Shown here one piece after another: positions 6,725 through 14,705 of a stretch of DNA of 64,000 bases. Each line of letters starts with the position of its first letter. Within the stretch, counting starts at the first letter, position 1. The translations under genes and the position numbers were made by a program. Below the pieces are notes generated by a model that had not been told where the DNA came from, searched no databases, and was given only the letters and a program-made list of their open reading frames with translations. The DNA is from Lachnospiraceae bacterium (GTDB lineage Bacteria; Bacillota; Clostridia; Lachnospirales; Lachnospiraceae). Location: contig CAJTDL010000006.1 in assembly GCA_910575035.1 (NCBI GenBank), positions 124,001 through 188,000 of the forward strand, in the 5' to 3' direction.

Positions 6725-9004
6725 TTAAGCCTCAGGCTCTGCTTCAGGCTGAGCTTCAGCCGGAACTTCTGCCCCATCCTGATCCTCCGCCTCATCCTCA
6801 GTGACATCTTCTGCCCTGGCAGGCGGCTCCTGGGTCTCTGGCAGCGCCTGCCCTTCTGATGGAGCCTGGCCGTTTGCCAAAGCCTTTCCTTCCGTCAGGC
6901 TCTGAGAATCTGCAGATGTCTGCCCGCCGTCTGCATCCTGGTTATCGGATGGCTCCTGCCCTTCTGATGGATCAGGATCCACTGGCTGTTCTGGGTCGGG
7001 ATCCACTGGCTGTTCTGGATCGGGATCCACTGGAGGGTTCTGCCCTTCACTTACAACAACCTTCATTGTCGCAACAGCCACAGCATCCTGCTTATTCGGG
7101 TTCGCAACCGTATACTCTACCGTATAGATACCCATCTGCTCAAAGGTATATTCACCCTGTGTGTATTCTGGCACAGTGCCGTCTGGTGCAGTAACCTTCA
7201 CAGCTATATCAGTTGTAAGGTCCGTACCGGATGCCATTGCAGCAGAAATGCCTTCCCGCAGATCCATGCGGTCCCCAACCTTTGCCTCACGGTCTGTTTC
7301 GCTTACGCCGCTGATTACAGGCACGGCACGGTCTACAACAACAATCTTCATTTTCTTGGTAGTAACTGCTTTTGTATTATTGGGGTTCGCTACAAAATAT
7401 ACTACCCAATAAGTGCCAACGCTGTCAAATTTGTATTTCGTGTATGTGGATGCGCTTACTTCTGCAGACTGGGCGCTTCCCGGCGTCCTCACTTTAATCC
7501 TGAGCTTCGATGTCACATTCTTGCCAGACAGCAATTTTGCTGTTACGCCCGACTTCAGGTTCAGGACAGAATTATAATCTACGGTCTTTTCACTTACAGC
7601 ACAGGAAATTACAGGCTTCTTCGTATCCTTTACAGTAATGACAGTAATTTTCTTTGTAACAGCCTTCTTGTTATAAGGATTGGACACAATATATGCCACA
7701 CGGTAAGTCCCTGTCTTAGTAAACTTATACTTTTTAAACTTTTTCGAAGACAGCTTCGTATAAGTCTTATTCCCTGGCGTCCTTACTTTAATGACTACCC
7801 TGGGCAATACGTTCTTACCAGATACCAGCTGTGCCTTTACGCCTGACTGCAGGTTCTTCGTGGCATTGTATTCCACTGTTTTCTTGCTGGAAACGCCGCT
7901 GAGCTTCGGCTTTTTAGTATCCTTTACCTTTACTTTGCAGGTTACCTTTGTTACAAGCCCATTATTTGGGTTCGTTACATAATAATTGATCTTATAGGTG
8001 CCCAGCTTCGTAAGCTTCAGTGTGCTCTTGGAATATCCTTTTTCTTTCTTGGTGCCCGGGTAGATTACCTTAACCTTAATCTTCTTTGTCAGGCTCTTGC
8101 CTGTTACATTAGAAGCTTTTACATTTTTCTTGATATTAATCTTGGAATTATATTCCTTCTGCAAAGAGGTTTTTACGCCTGTGATGGTTGCTTTCTGGGT
8201 ATCTGCCACGGTATAGATCACATCTGCATAGGCCGTCCGCCCCAAAGCGTCTGTTACACGGTATGTAATCTTATAGCTTCCCAGCCGTCCTGTATTTACG
8301 CTGCCTGCATAGGCCAGCCTGCTGGTAATATCATTGCCAAGGGAATCCCTTGCACTGATGCCTGCATAAGGGTTAAAGCCAGCGCCAAAGGAAATTGTAG
8401 TCTGTGCGCCGCTTGTATTGATCGTAGGCATTGCATTCCGATAAGGATTGGATGGATGCGGGTCTGTGGGATCCCAGCCTTCCCTTACATCTGGAACGCG
8501 GATAAACGCCGGCTTTCCAAGGGGGTCATTGGCAGAAGATCCATAGATGATCCTGACGGTTGTGCCTAAAGGGCAGTTGTCATAGATCCATTTTGCATCT
8601 GCTACCGTCAAACGTACGCATCCGTGGGAGCATGTGGTGCCCAGCTTATTATACTCCCGGTAAGACTGGGATGCGTAATCCCCATTGCGGTAATACCATA
8701 CAGAATGGAACAATACTCCGTTGACAATACGGGTACAGTACTGCCCCCAGCTAGGCCCCATCAGCTCATGCCACCTTAATTTCTGGCTGGTATTGAAGGT
8801 GCCAATAGGCGTATCACTGCCAGTGGAGCACACAAATGCCCGTTCTGCCGTGCCGTCGCTTCGGAACACCGTCACAACGTTTGTTCCTTTATTAATCTGT
8901 ATCGTATAAGGTCCTGCCGCCTTTACATCTGTTTTATACAAAAAAACGGATGCCGTCAGCAAAAAGCAAAATAGAAATGATACAACAATTTTCTTTTTAT
9001 TCAT
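6725..9004 (-). CDS. L,D-transpeptidase (YkuD) with Ig-like repeats
   Basis: A secreted enzyme that makes 3-3 crosslinks, or attaches proteins, in peptidoglycan. A signal peptide covers residues 1-30, the YkuD catalytic domain about 32-155 with the SHGCVRL motif (His127, Cys129), followed by four or five repeated Ig-like modules of about 85-95 residues (recurrent KKPxISGVSxKxTVEYN, TGTYxVxYxVxNPxN). The last 110 residues are acidic and rich in Pro, Gln and Glu with a tandem PVDPDPEQ repeat, perhaps a wall-spanning spacer. At 759 residues it is much larger than minimal YkuD enzymes. GGAGAGG precedes the ATG. The modular tail suggests surface display. Confidence 0.9.
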   Translation of the reverse strand: MNKKKIVVSFLFCFLLTASVFLYKTDVKAAGPYTIQINKGTNVVTVFRSDGTAERAFVCSTGSDTPIGTFNTSQKLRWHELMGPSWGQYCTRIVNGVLFHSVWYYRNGDYASQSYREYNKLGTTCSHGCVRLTVADAKWIYDNCPLGTTVRIIYGSSANDPLGKPAFIRVPDVREGWDPTDPHPSNPYRNAMPTINTSGAQTTISFGAGFNPYAGISARDSLGNDITSRLAYAGSVNTGRLGSYKITYRVTDALGRTAYADVIYTVADTQKATITGVKTSLQKEYNSKINIKKNVKASNVTGKSLTKKIKVKVIYPGTKKEKGYSKSTLKLTKLGTYKINYYVTNPNNGLVTKVTCKVKVKDTKKPKLSGVSSKKTVEYNATKNLQSGVKAQLVSGKNVLPRVVIKVRTPGNKTYTKLSSKKFKKYKFTKTGTYRVAYIVSNPYNKKAVTKKITVITVKDTKKPVISCAVSEKTVDYNSVLNLKSGVTAKLLSGKNVTSKLRIKVRTPGSAQSAEVSASTYTKYKFDSVGTYWVVYFVANPNNTKAVTTKKMKIVVVDRAVPVISGVSETDREAKVGDRMDLREGISAAMASGTDLTTDIAVKVTAPDGTVPEYTQGEYTFEQMGIYTVEYTVANPNKQDAVAVATMKVVVSEGQNPPVDPDPEQPVDPDPEQPVDPDPSEGQEPSDNQDADGGQTSADSQSLTEGKALANGQAPSEGQALPETQEPPARAEDVTEDEAEDQDGAEVPAEAQPEAEPEA
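6968..7032 (-). repeat. 24-bp in-frame tandem repeat in the L,D-transpeptidase
   Basis: About 2.5 copies of a 24-bp unit encode PVDPDPEQ PVDPDPEQ PVDPDP in the acidic tail of the transpeptidase. Length variation here would lengthen or shorten the spacer without a frameshift. Confidence 0.8.
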
Positions 9005-9097
9005 GTTTAACCTCTCCAGCTCCTATAACTTTCCCCTTACAGTTAAAAATTCTTCTTAGTTACTTTACAACTTACTTACAAAACGCCTAATACGCAC

Positions 9098-9129
9098 TCT
9101 CCCACAGAACGCATACATTCTGTGGGAGA
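9098..9129 (-). terminator. 12-bp hairpin after pckA
   Basis: TCTCCCACAGAA / TTCTGTGGGAGA with an 8-base loop lies 17 bases after the pckA stop. On the minus strand no clear U-tract follows, while the plus strand reads TTTTATTA after the stem. It may therefore act mainly as an mRNA 3'-end stabiliser or a weak terminator. Confidence 0.55.
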
Positions 9130-9145
9130 TTTTATTACTTATAGT

Positions 9146-10825
9146 TTACAGTGTGTTTGCTTCATCTACAACTTTCTTGATTGCAGCAGCAGCGTCTTCT
9201 GGCAGCTTATTGAATCCGCCTTCTGCCTCGTCTAAATTTGTCACATAGTTCAGGCGATCCTGCATACGTGCCTTTAACTGCTCAACATATTCTTTGTCAG
9301 ATAAATCTGGAACGAACCCTTCCCACTCAAAGATCTCAATATCAGAAAATGGTCCCCAAGGCTTGAACTCTGCCTTCTTCTCTACGATTGCTTCCAGAAC
9401 GCCTAAGGTATCCTTTGGCTGAACCTTCTTGCCCATGAACTCGCCTGTGTTGATGATATAGCAGTCTACGTTCTTGTTCTCTACCAATGCTTTGAACTTC
9501 TCATAGTCATTTACCAGAGGATAGGTCCTGAATGGGTTTGCATAAGGCTCTACTACCAATGCATTGGGATCTACTCCTGCTGCAAGGCGCTCAGCGGTGG
9601 AACGCTTGGTAGCCAAGGTTGCGCCCATAACAGATGCCAGGGAAGCGCCCTTTAATTTTACAACTGGAGGAATGGTCGGGTCTTTCATAATCCAGAAAAT
9701 AGCGTTAACTGGAGCGTCGATCTTGTCAACACGGTTTGGTGACCATAATTTGGACTTGATGGCACGGCCATTTCCATTCCTGATATCCTCTGTTACCAAA
9801 ACTACCTTGCCATCCTCATCTAAGGTTGCGGAGCAGTTCTGGGCAGTCAGCAGGAACTTGTTGTCTTCGCATGCTGTTGGGTAATCTGCTGTCTTGTCAA
9901 AGTAGGTGGGCTCTAATGCCACGGAAGCGCATGTATCAGCATTGATTACGAATGCGTCATCATGAAGCACTTTGATGGATGGGTATTTGTTGTTGTGCTT
10001 TGCATGGGTCAGCGTGGACTTTCCAGATCCAGACAGGCCGAATACAGCAGCAACATATTTGGAGCCATCCTCTAAGGTGTATTCCTTCTGGCCGCCATGG
10101 CAGGAAGCGTACCCATTCCGGTTTGCCAGCGCCCATGCCAGGGTCAGGGTGCCTTTCTTGTGCTCGCCAAAATACTTCATGCCCAGGATTGCTGCGCAGT
10201 TGGTATCTGTATTGAAATAGCACAGGCAGTTCGGATCGCTGATATCTGTCTTGTCTGTCCCCCTCCACTGCGGATTGGAGAAAATATAGATATCCGGCTC
10301 ATTTTCATAGAGCTTGGACTCTTTGTACATCTTTACATAATTATCAGACATATACTGGAAGTTCAGCATCCAGGAATACAGCAGGTTCTCTTCCCCTTCT
10401 GGAATCAGCAGATGGGCCTTTACCATAAACTCTTTATCTAAGCCGATAAAAACTTCTGCATGGTACATGGTCTCCCATCTGGTATCATAAACTGCATCCA
10501 TTAAGATCTTATCCAGCTCTGTGGTATTCACGCCTGGCTTGCCAGTAATCCTTCTGGCTGGAGCATAACGCCCTGTGATGGAGCCGTCATTGAACAGCAA
10601 TACCTTTGCATCTGGCTCTAAGCCGAATTCCTCTCCCCTGTATACAGGCATGTCTGTTACGACTGTTCCTGGGGAATTCTTTGCCAGCTCATAAGCTTCC
10701 TTCAAAGTATTAACCTTCACCACGTTGTTCCCATAGAAAGCGGCCTCAATAATGGAACGGGTCTTTGCAAAGCCAACCTTATTTGGCCCGATTTCTGTTC
10801 TTGGATAATATGCTTTTGTCGCCAT
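9146..10825 (-). CDS. pckA: Phosphoenolpyruvate carboxykinase (ATP)
   Basis: Interconverts oxaloacetate and PEP with ATP/ADP. In anaerobic gut Firmicutes it may run in the carboxylating direction, but that is inference. The 559-residue protein has the nucleotide-binding GLSGSGKST loop at 263-271, the metal and substrate segment VLHDDAFVI shortly after, and RGEEFG near residue 63. A strong promoter and AAGGAGG precede the ATG. It stands divergent from citrate synthase across a 566-bp region, so oxaloacetate use in both directions is controlled from one intergenic segment. Confidence 0.95.
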   Translation of the reverse strand: MATKAYYPRTEIGPNKVGFAKTRSIIEAAFYGNNVVKVNTLKEAYELAKNSPGTVVTDMPVYRGEEFGLEPDAKVLLFNDGSITGRYAPARRITGKPGVNTTELDKILMDAVYDTRWETMYHAEVFIGLDKEFMVKAHLLIPEGEENLLYSWMLNFQYMSDNYVKMYKESKLYENEPDIYIFSNPQWRGTDKTDISDPNCLCYFNTDTNCAAILGMKYFGEHKKGTLTLAWALANRNGYASCHGGQKEYTLEDGSKYVAAVFGLSGSGKSTLTHAKHNNKYPSIKVLHDDAFVINADTCASVALEPTYFDKTADYPTACEDNKFLLTAQNCSATLDEDGKVVLVTEDIRNGNGRAIKSKLWSPNRVDKIDAPVNAIFWIMKDPTIPPVVKLKGASLASVMGATLATKRSTAERLAAGVDPNALVVEPYANPFRTYPLVNDYEKFKALVENKNVDCYIINTGEFMGKKVQPKDTLGVLEAIVEKKAEFKPWGPFSDIEIFEWEGFVPDLSDKEYVEQLKARMQDRLNYVTNLDEAEGGFNKLPEDAAAAIKKVVDEANTL

Positions 10826-10866
10826 TGTGTAGTTTCCTCCTTAAATTTAAAAACTTTGCTATCTTA

Positions 10867-10895
10867 AGAATATCCTTTTGAAAAAATTTTGTCAA
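10867..10895 (-). promoter_or_regulatory. Promoter of pckA
   Basis: Minus-strand TTGACA and TATTCT with a 17-base spacer, about 40 bases upstream of the pckA start. Confidence 0.75.
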
Positions 10896-11056
10896 TCTTT
10901 TTTTGAAAATATGTGCAAAAAAATTGACAGGCCGTAAATCGTAACGGCAAGCTGTCCGTCCTGCCGCACCAGGAAGGCGCATGGCATCGCTGGCTGGCAC
11001 CAACGCAGGGGTGCGCGGACAGCGAACGCCGGCTGCCAGGGTACTGCCACAACACT

Positions 11057-11120
11057 CTAGTATAACCTGCACTAAATATTCTGCGCCAAACACTAAGGCA
11101 TTCAGCGCGGGTTATACTAG
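11057..11120. repeat. 14-bp inverted repeat between pckA and citrate synthase
   Basis: CTAGTATAACCTGC (11057-11070) and GCGGGTTATACTAG (11107-11120) match at 13 of 14 positions around a 36-base loop. The rest of 10826-11391 holds the two divergent promoters and a GC-rich patch (10930-11050) with small dyads but no reading frame I would support. The repeat could be an operator pair or the ends of a small mobile remnant. Confidence 0.55.
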
Positions 11121-11246
11121 TCCTATTCTATACTATTTTCGTGGAAAAATCTACAAAAATATCTGTTAAAAATCAATAAAATTTTTATTAAAACCGCTAT
11201 TATTTGAATAAAATATGAACATTTCGTAAAAACACGCAGATTCTTC

Positions 11247-11276
11247 TTGTGCTGAAATTGAGAAATGTGTTATGAT
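11247..11276 (+). promoter_or_regulatory. Probable promoter of citrate synthase
   Basis: TTGTGC and TATGAT with an 18-base spacer, about 115 bases before the start codon. A moderate match; the long leader after it contains no obvious hairpin. Confidence 0.45.
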
Positions 11277-11391
11277 TGATACCATACTTTACCTATTACT
11301 TTCGGTTGCATAAAAGGATTGCGTCAATTTTTCGGCATATTCGGTATTGAGCCGTTGTAATAAACAAATAACATAACAAAGGGGGTCCTAC

Positions 11392-12756
11392 ATGAATACA
11401 AACAAATTTTATGAAATCACACCAGAACTGGAGCATCTGGCAGAGCTGAGCCAAAAGGCCGCTACCATCCAGCCTGAGCTGTTCACCAAATATGACGTGA
11501 AGCGGGGGCTCCGTGACCTTAACGGCAAGGGCGTGCTGGTAGGCCTTACCGAAATTTCCGACGTCTGCTCTACGAAAATGGTAAATGGGGAATCTGTCCC
11601 TGCGCCTGGGGAGCTTTACTACCGGGGATACAATGTAAAAGACTTGATCCGCGGGCTTTCTGACCAGTCCCATTTTGGCTTTGAAGAATGCACCTACCTG
11701 CTTCTGTTCGGGAAGCTTCCCACCCAGGAGGAGCTGGACCGTTTTTGCGGGCAGTTGGCTAACTACCGTACCCTTCCCACCAGCTTTGTCCGGGACATCA
11801 TTATGAAAGCGCCCAGCCAGGATATGATGAACGCCCTGGCACGGAGCGTCCTGACCCTTTATTCCTATGACAGCTATGCAGACAATATCTCCATCCCAAA
11901 TGTGCTGCGCCAATGCCTGCAGCTGATCAGCCTGTTCCCATTGCTTTCCGTCTATGGATACCAGGCCTTCCGTCATTACCATGACGGGGCAAGCCTTTTT
12001 ATCCACTCCCCACAGCCAGAGCATTCCACTGCTGAGACAATTTTGCATATCCTGCGCCCAGACAGCAGCTACACGCCTTTGGAAGCAAAGCTTTTGGATA
12101 TCGCCCTGATCCTGCATATGGAGCATGGCGGCGGCAATAACTCCACCTTTACCACCCATCTGGTATCTTCCTCCGGCACCGATACCTATTCTGTAATTGC
12201 AGCCTCCTTAGGCTCCCTGAAAGGCCCCAGGCACGGCGGCGCCAACATCAAGGTAGTGCAGATGTTTGAGGATATGAAGTCCCATCTAACGGATTGGAAC
12301 GATGAGGATGCGATCCGCGCCTACCTGACTGCCCTGCTGCACAAAGAGGCATTTGACCAGGCGGGGCTGATCTATGGAATGGGCCATGCGGTATATTCCC
12401 TTTCCGACCCCAGGGCAGAGCTGTTCCGTACATTTGTAGAACGCCTTTCCAGGGAAAAAGGGCGGGAAGATGAATTTGCCCTTTATTCTACAGTGGAACG
12501 CCTTGCGCCGCAGATTATCGCCAAAGAACGCAAAATCTATAAGGGAGTCAGCCCCAACGTGGACTTTTTCTCAGGCTTTGCTTACAGCATGCTGAACCTT
12601 CCGCTGGAACTATACACCCCCATTTTCGCCATCGCAAGGATTTCCGGCTGGAGCGCCCACCGTCTGGAGGAGCTGAATTACAACAGCAAGATCATGCGCC
12701 CCGCTTACAAAAATGTCCAGGAACACCAAAGCTATATCCCCATGGACAAGCGTTAA
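11392..12756 (+). CDS. gltA: Citrate synthase
   Basis: Condenses acetyl-CoA with oxaloacetate to citrate, the first step toward 2-oxoglutarate and glutamate. The 454-residue product has the family catalytic blocks PRHGGAN (His), GMGHAVY (His) and NVDFFSGF (Asp) in the expected order. It carries a longer N-terminal segment than the minimal type-II enzyme, which I have seen in clostridial homologues. GGGGGT lies seven bases upstream of the ATG. No aconitase or isocitrate dehydrogenase lies next to it. The related 2-methylcitrate synthases cannot be fully excluded. Confidence 0.92.
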   Translation: MNTNKFYEITPELEHLAELSQKAATIQPELFTKYDVKRGLRDLNGKGVLVGLTEISDVCSTKMVNGESVPAPGELYYRGYNVKDLIRGLSDQSHFGFEECTYLLLFGKLPTQEELDRFCGQLANYRTLPTSFVRDIIMKAPSQDMMNALARSVLTLYSYDSYADNISIPNVLRQCLQLISLFPLLSVYGYQAFRHYHDGASLFIHSPQPEHSTAETILHILRPDSSYTPLEAKLLDIALILHMEHGGGNNSTFTTHLVSSSGTDTYSVIAASLGSLKGPRHGGANIKVVQMFEDMKSHLTDWNDEDAIRAYLTALLHKEAFDQAGLIYGMGHAVYSLSDPRAELFRTFVERLSREKGREDEFALYSTVERLAPQIIAKERKIYKGVSPNVDFFSGFAYSMLNLPLELYTPIFAIARISGWSAHRLEELNYNSKIMRPAYKNVQEHQSYIPMDKR

Positions 12757-12832
12757 CGGCACAGACCTGGCTTTTTCCGCCGCCCCATTCCCAAAGGATG
12801 CAGCCCTGACAGCCGCCCTCTGCCCCCAGTGG

Positions 12833-13162
12833 CTACCAGTATTTTTCCTTTGCTTTCCTTACCGTAAGGTAAAACCAGACACAGACTGCCAAAAACAGCA
12901 CCACCATCGCCTGCATCACATGGGTAATGGGCATAACGCTGTCATTGACCAGGCTTACTGCCCCAAAGACCAGCGCCATCACCCCCATCACAATGATTCT
13001 TTTGTAAATAAAGTCAATATAGCCTTTCGTATCCCGGATAGCAGAGGCCGTTTCCATGCCTACCAGCCAATTGCTTAGCTTCTGCGTCTGTTTCATTTTT
13101 ATGGAAGAATAAATTGTATAAACCCCATAGAACAAAATTACCACATCAAATATCAAAAACAT
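12833..13162 (-). CDS. Small three-helix membrane protein, unknown
   Basis: From the ATG at 13162 (GGAG upstream) the product is 109 residues: a hydrophobic N-terminus FLIFDVVILFYGVYTIYSS, a polar stretch with KMKQTQKLSNWLVG, then two more membrane segments IIVMGVMALVFGAVSLV and VMQAMVVLFLAVCVWFYLTV. It ends in a basic tail. No family recognised. An in-frame start at 13294 is unlikely because it would overlap the divergent promoter. It stands back to back with the response regulator gene at 13323; co-regulation is possible but unproven. Confidence 0.6.
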   Translation of the reverse strand: MFLIFDVVILFYGVYTIYSSIKMKQTQKLSNWLVGMETASAIRDTKGYIDFIYKRIIVMGVMALVFGAVSLVNDSVMPITHVMQAMVVLFLAVCVWFYLTVRKAKEKYW

Positions 13163-13252
13163 GATCCGTCTCCTTTCTTTTGCTCTTTTTCCTGTGCTGT
13201 TACCATTATACCTGCTATCTGGGCGTATTGCAAATGGTATCACAAAAAAAGA

Positions 13253-13281
13253 TTGAAACTTCCCCTTGTTTAGTGTAAAAT
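13253..13281 (+). promoter_or_regulatory. Promoter of the CheY-like/MshEN-like pair
   Basis: TTGAAA and TAAAAT with a 17-base spacer, 41 bases upstream of the response regulator start. Confidence 0.6.
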
Positions 13282-13322
13282 TATAGTATATCAATTTGTA
13301 CGATCAGCAAGGAGCGATTTAA

Positions 13323-13694
13323 ATGGGAAATAATAAAATACTAATCTGCGACGATTCTATCTTGGCACGCCACCAGCTAAAGGACATTGCCAAAAAATGC
13401 GGCTATACAGCTTTCACCGAAGCAGCCAATGGCCAGGAAGCCATTGAGGCATATCGGCTCCATCAGCCAGCGCTTGTATTCATGGATATTGTAATGCCTG
13501 TCAAGGACGGCGTAGAGGCAACCCGTGAGATCCGCAGGTTCGACCCCAAAGCCTACATAGTGGTTGTCTCCTCTGTTGGTACACAGACACAGTTAAAAAA
13601 TGCCATACTGGAAGGCGCCCGCGATTTTGTGCAGAAGCCTTTCACTTACTCTGCTATTGCAGAAATTCTAAAAGGACGTTTCGAAGGGAGATAA
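13323..13694 (+). CDS. Stand-alone CheY-like response regulator
   Basis: A single receiver domain of 123 residues with no output domain. The acidic pair is Asp10-Asp11, the phosphorylation site Asp55 in LVFMDIVMP, the switch Ser/Thr in VVVSSVG and the conserved lysine in FVQKPF. It probably passes a signal by protein contact, like CheY or Spo0F. The next gene begins five bases after its stop, so the two form a transcription unit. No kinase or chemotaxis cluster is adjacent. The fused CheX-like domain of the neighbour suggests phosphatase control of this regulator. Confidence 0.88.
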   Translation: MGNNKILICDDSILARHQLKDIAKKCGYTAFTEAANGQEAIEAYRLHQPALVFMDIVMPVKDGVEATREIRRFDPKAYIVVVSSVGTQTQLKNAILEGARDFVQKPFTYSAIAEILKGRFEGR

Positions 13695-13699
13695 GAGCC

Positions 13700-14587
13700 A
13701 TGATGCACACACAATTTTTCGGCAATTTTTTACTTAATAAGGGAGTGGTCACCCCTGAGCAGCTCATCGAAGTATTGAAGATCCAAAGCACCACCCATAA
13801 GAAAATCGGCACCCTAGCCATCCATGCCGGGTATATGTCAGCCCATGAGGTAGAGGATGTCTGCCGCCTGCAGATGCGCTGCAGCAAGCGTTTTGGTGAG
13901 CTTGCCGTTGAGCTTTCCTATCTGACCCAGGAACAGGTGGACGAGCTCTTGGAAATGCAGCTGCCCAATTATATGCTGTTAGGCCAGATATTGATTGAGA
14001 AGGATATCCTGTCCCGTATCCAGTTTGAAGATATCCTGACAGAATATAAGAATACTTATGAGATTTATGACCTGGACCTGCTGGATGAGCAAAAGGAAAT
14101 GGTGGACAAGCTTTTGGTAAGCTTTTGCCCAGAGGAAGGAATTGAGAACCTTAAGGATATCCTCTTTTACCTGAAGCTGCTGTTCAACAGCCTGATACGG
14201 TTTATCGGGGAAGATTTTACGCCGCTGAAGTTCATTACCCTGCCAGAGGTTCCAACGGATTATTGCGTTTCACAATCCTTGGATGGGCCGTTTTCCTTCC
14301 TGTCAGCTTTGGACATGGATACAGAGGTGGCGGCCGCCTTTGCAAGCCGGTATGCAGACAAAGAATTTACGGAGATAAACAAATATGTGGAAGCTTCCAT
14401 CGGGGACTTTTTGAACCTGCACAATGGGCTTTTTGCTGTAAATATGTCCAATGACTTTGCCGTGGAACTGCATCTGCAGCCGCCAATACTCCATGAAGGC
14501 ACTACCCTAGATACGGATGCTACGGCTTATCTATTGCCAATCATATATTCCTTTGGGAAAATTAATTTTGTAATTTCTATTTTATAA
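13700..14587 (+). CDS. Protein with four MshEN-like repeats and a CheX-like C-terminus
   Basis: The N-terminal 120 residues hold four copies of a 23-residue motif starting at 7, 36, 65 and 94, exactly 29 residues apart (for example FGELAVELSYLTQEQVDELL). The pattern xGxLxxxxxxLxxxxLxxxLxxQ is that of MshEN/GspE N-terminal repeats, which bind cyclic di-GMP in MshE-type ATPases. After a helical linker, residues about 185-295 resemble CheX/CheC phosphatases, with Asp236-x-x-Asn239-x-x-x-Gly243 at the position of the usual ExxN(x)G motif and a following LQPPIL. No ATPase domain is present. Together with the preceding CheY-like gene this looks like a second-messenger-linked phosphorelay module. 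Domain calls are by pattern only. Confidence 0.6.
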   Translation: MMHTQFFGNFLLNKGVVTPEQLIEVLKIQSTTHKKIGTLAIHAGYMSAHEVEDVCRLQMRCSKRFGELAVELSYLTQEQVDELLEMQLPNYMLLGQILIEKDILSRIQFEDILTEYKNTYEIYDLDLLDEQKEMVDKLLVSFCPEEGIENLKDILFYLKLLFNSLIRFIGEDFTPLKFITLPEVPTDYCVSQSLDGPFSFLSALDMDTEVAAAFASRYADKEFTEINKYVEASIGDFLNLHNGLFAVNMSNDFAVELHLQPPILHEGTTLDTDATAYLLPIIYSFGKINFVISIL

Positions 14588-14645
14588 GGTGTAAGGAGGG
14601 CAGGATAGGATAACTTAAACCCTCAAATATTTTTTACAAAAAATC

Positions 14646-14684
14646 AGGCGCAGCCGGCAAATTTTTCATCTGCTGGCCGCGCCT
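14646..14684 (-). terminator. Terminator after thrC
   Basis: AGGCGC-GCCGGC pairs with GCTGGC-GCGCCT around an A/T-rich loop, 21 bases beyond the thrC stop. On the minus strand TTTTTT follows. It may also stop transcription arriving from the plus-strand CheX-like gene. Confidence 0.75.
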
Positions 14685-14705
14685 ATTCTTAACAAGCACA
14701 ATCTT

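Noticed and set aside
10779-11093. 104-codon minus-strand frame upstream of pckA
   Set aside because: It overlaps the pckA promoter and start codon and has no family features.
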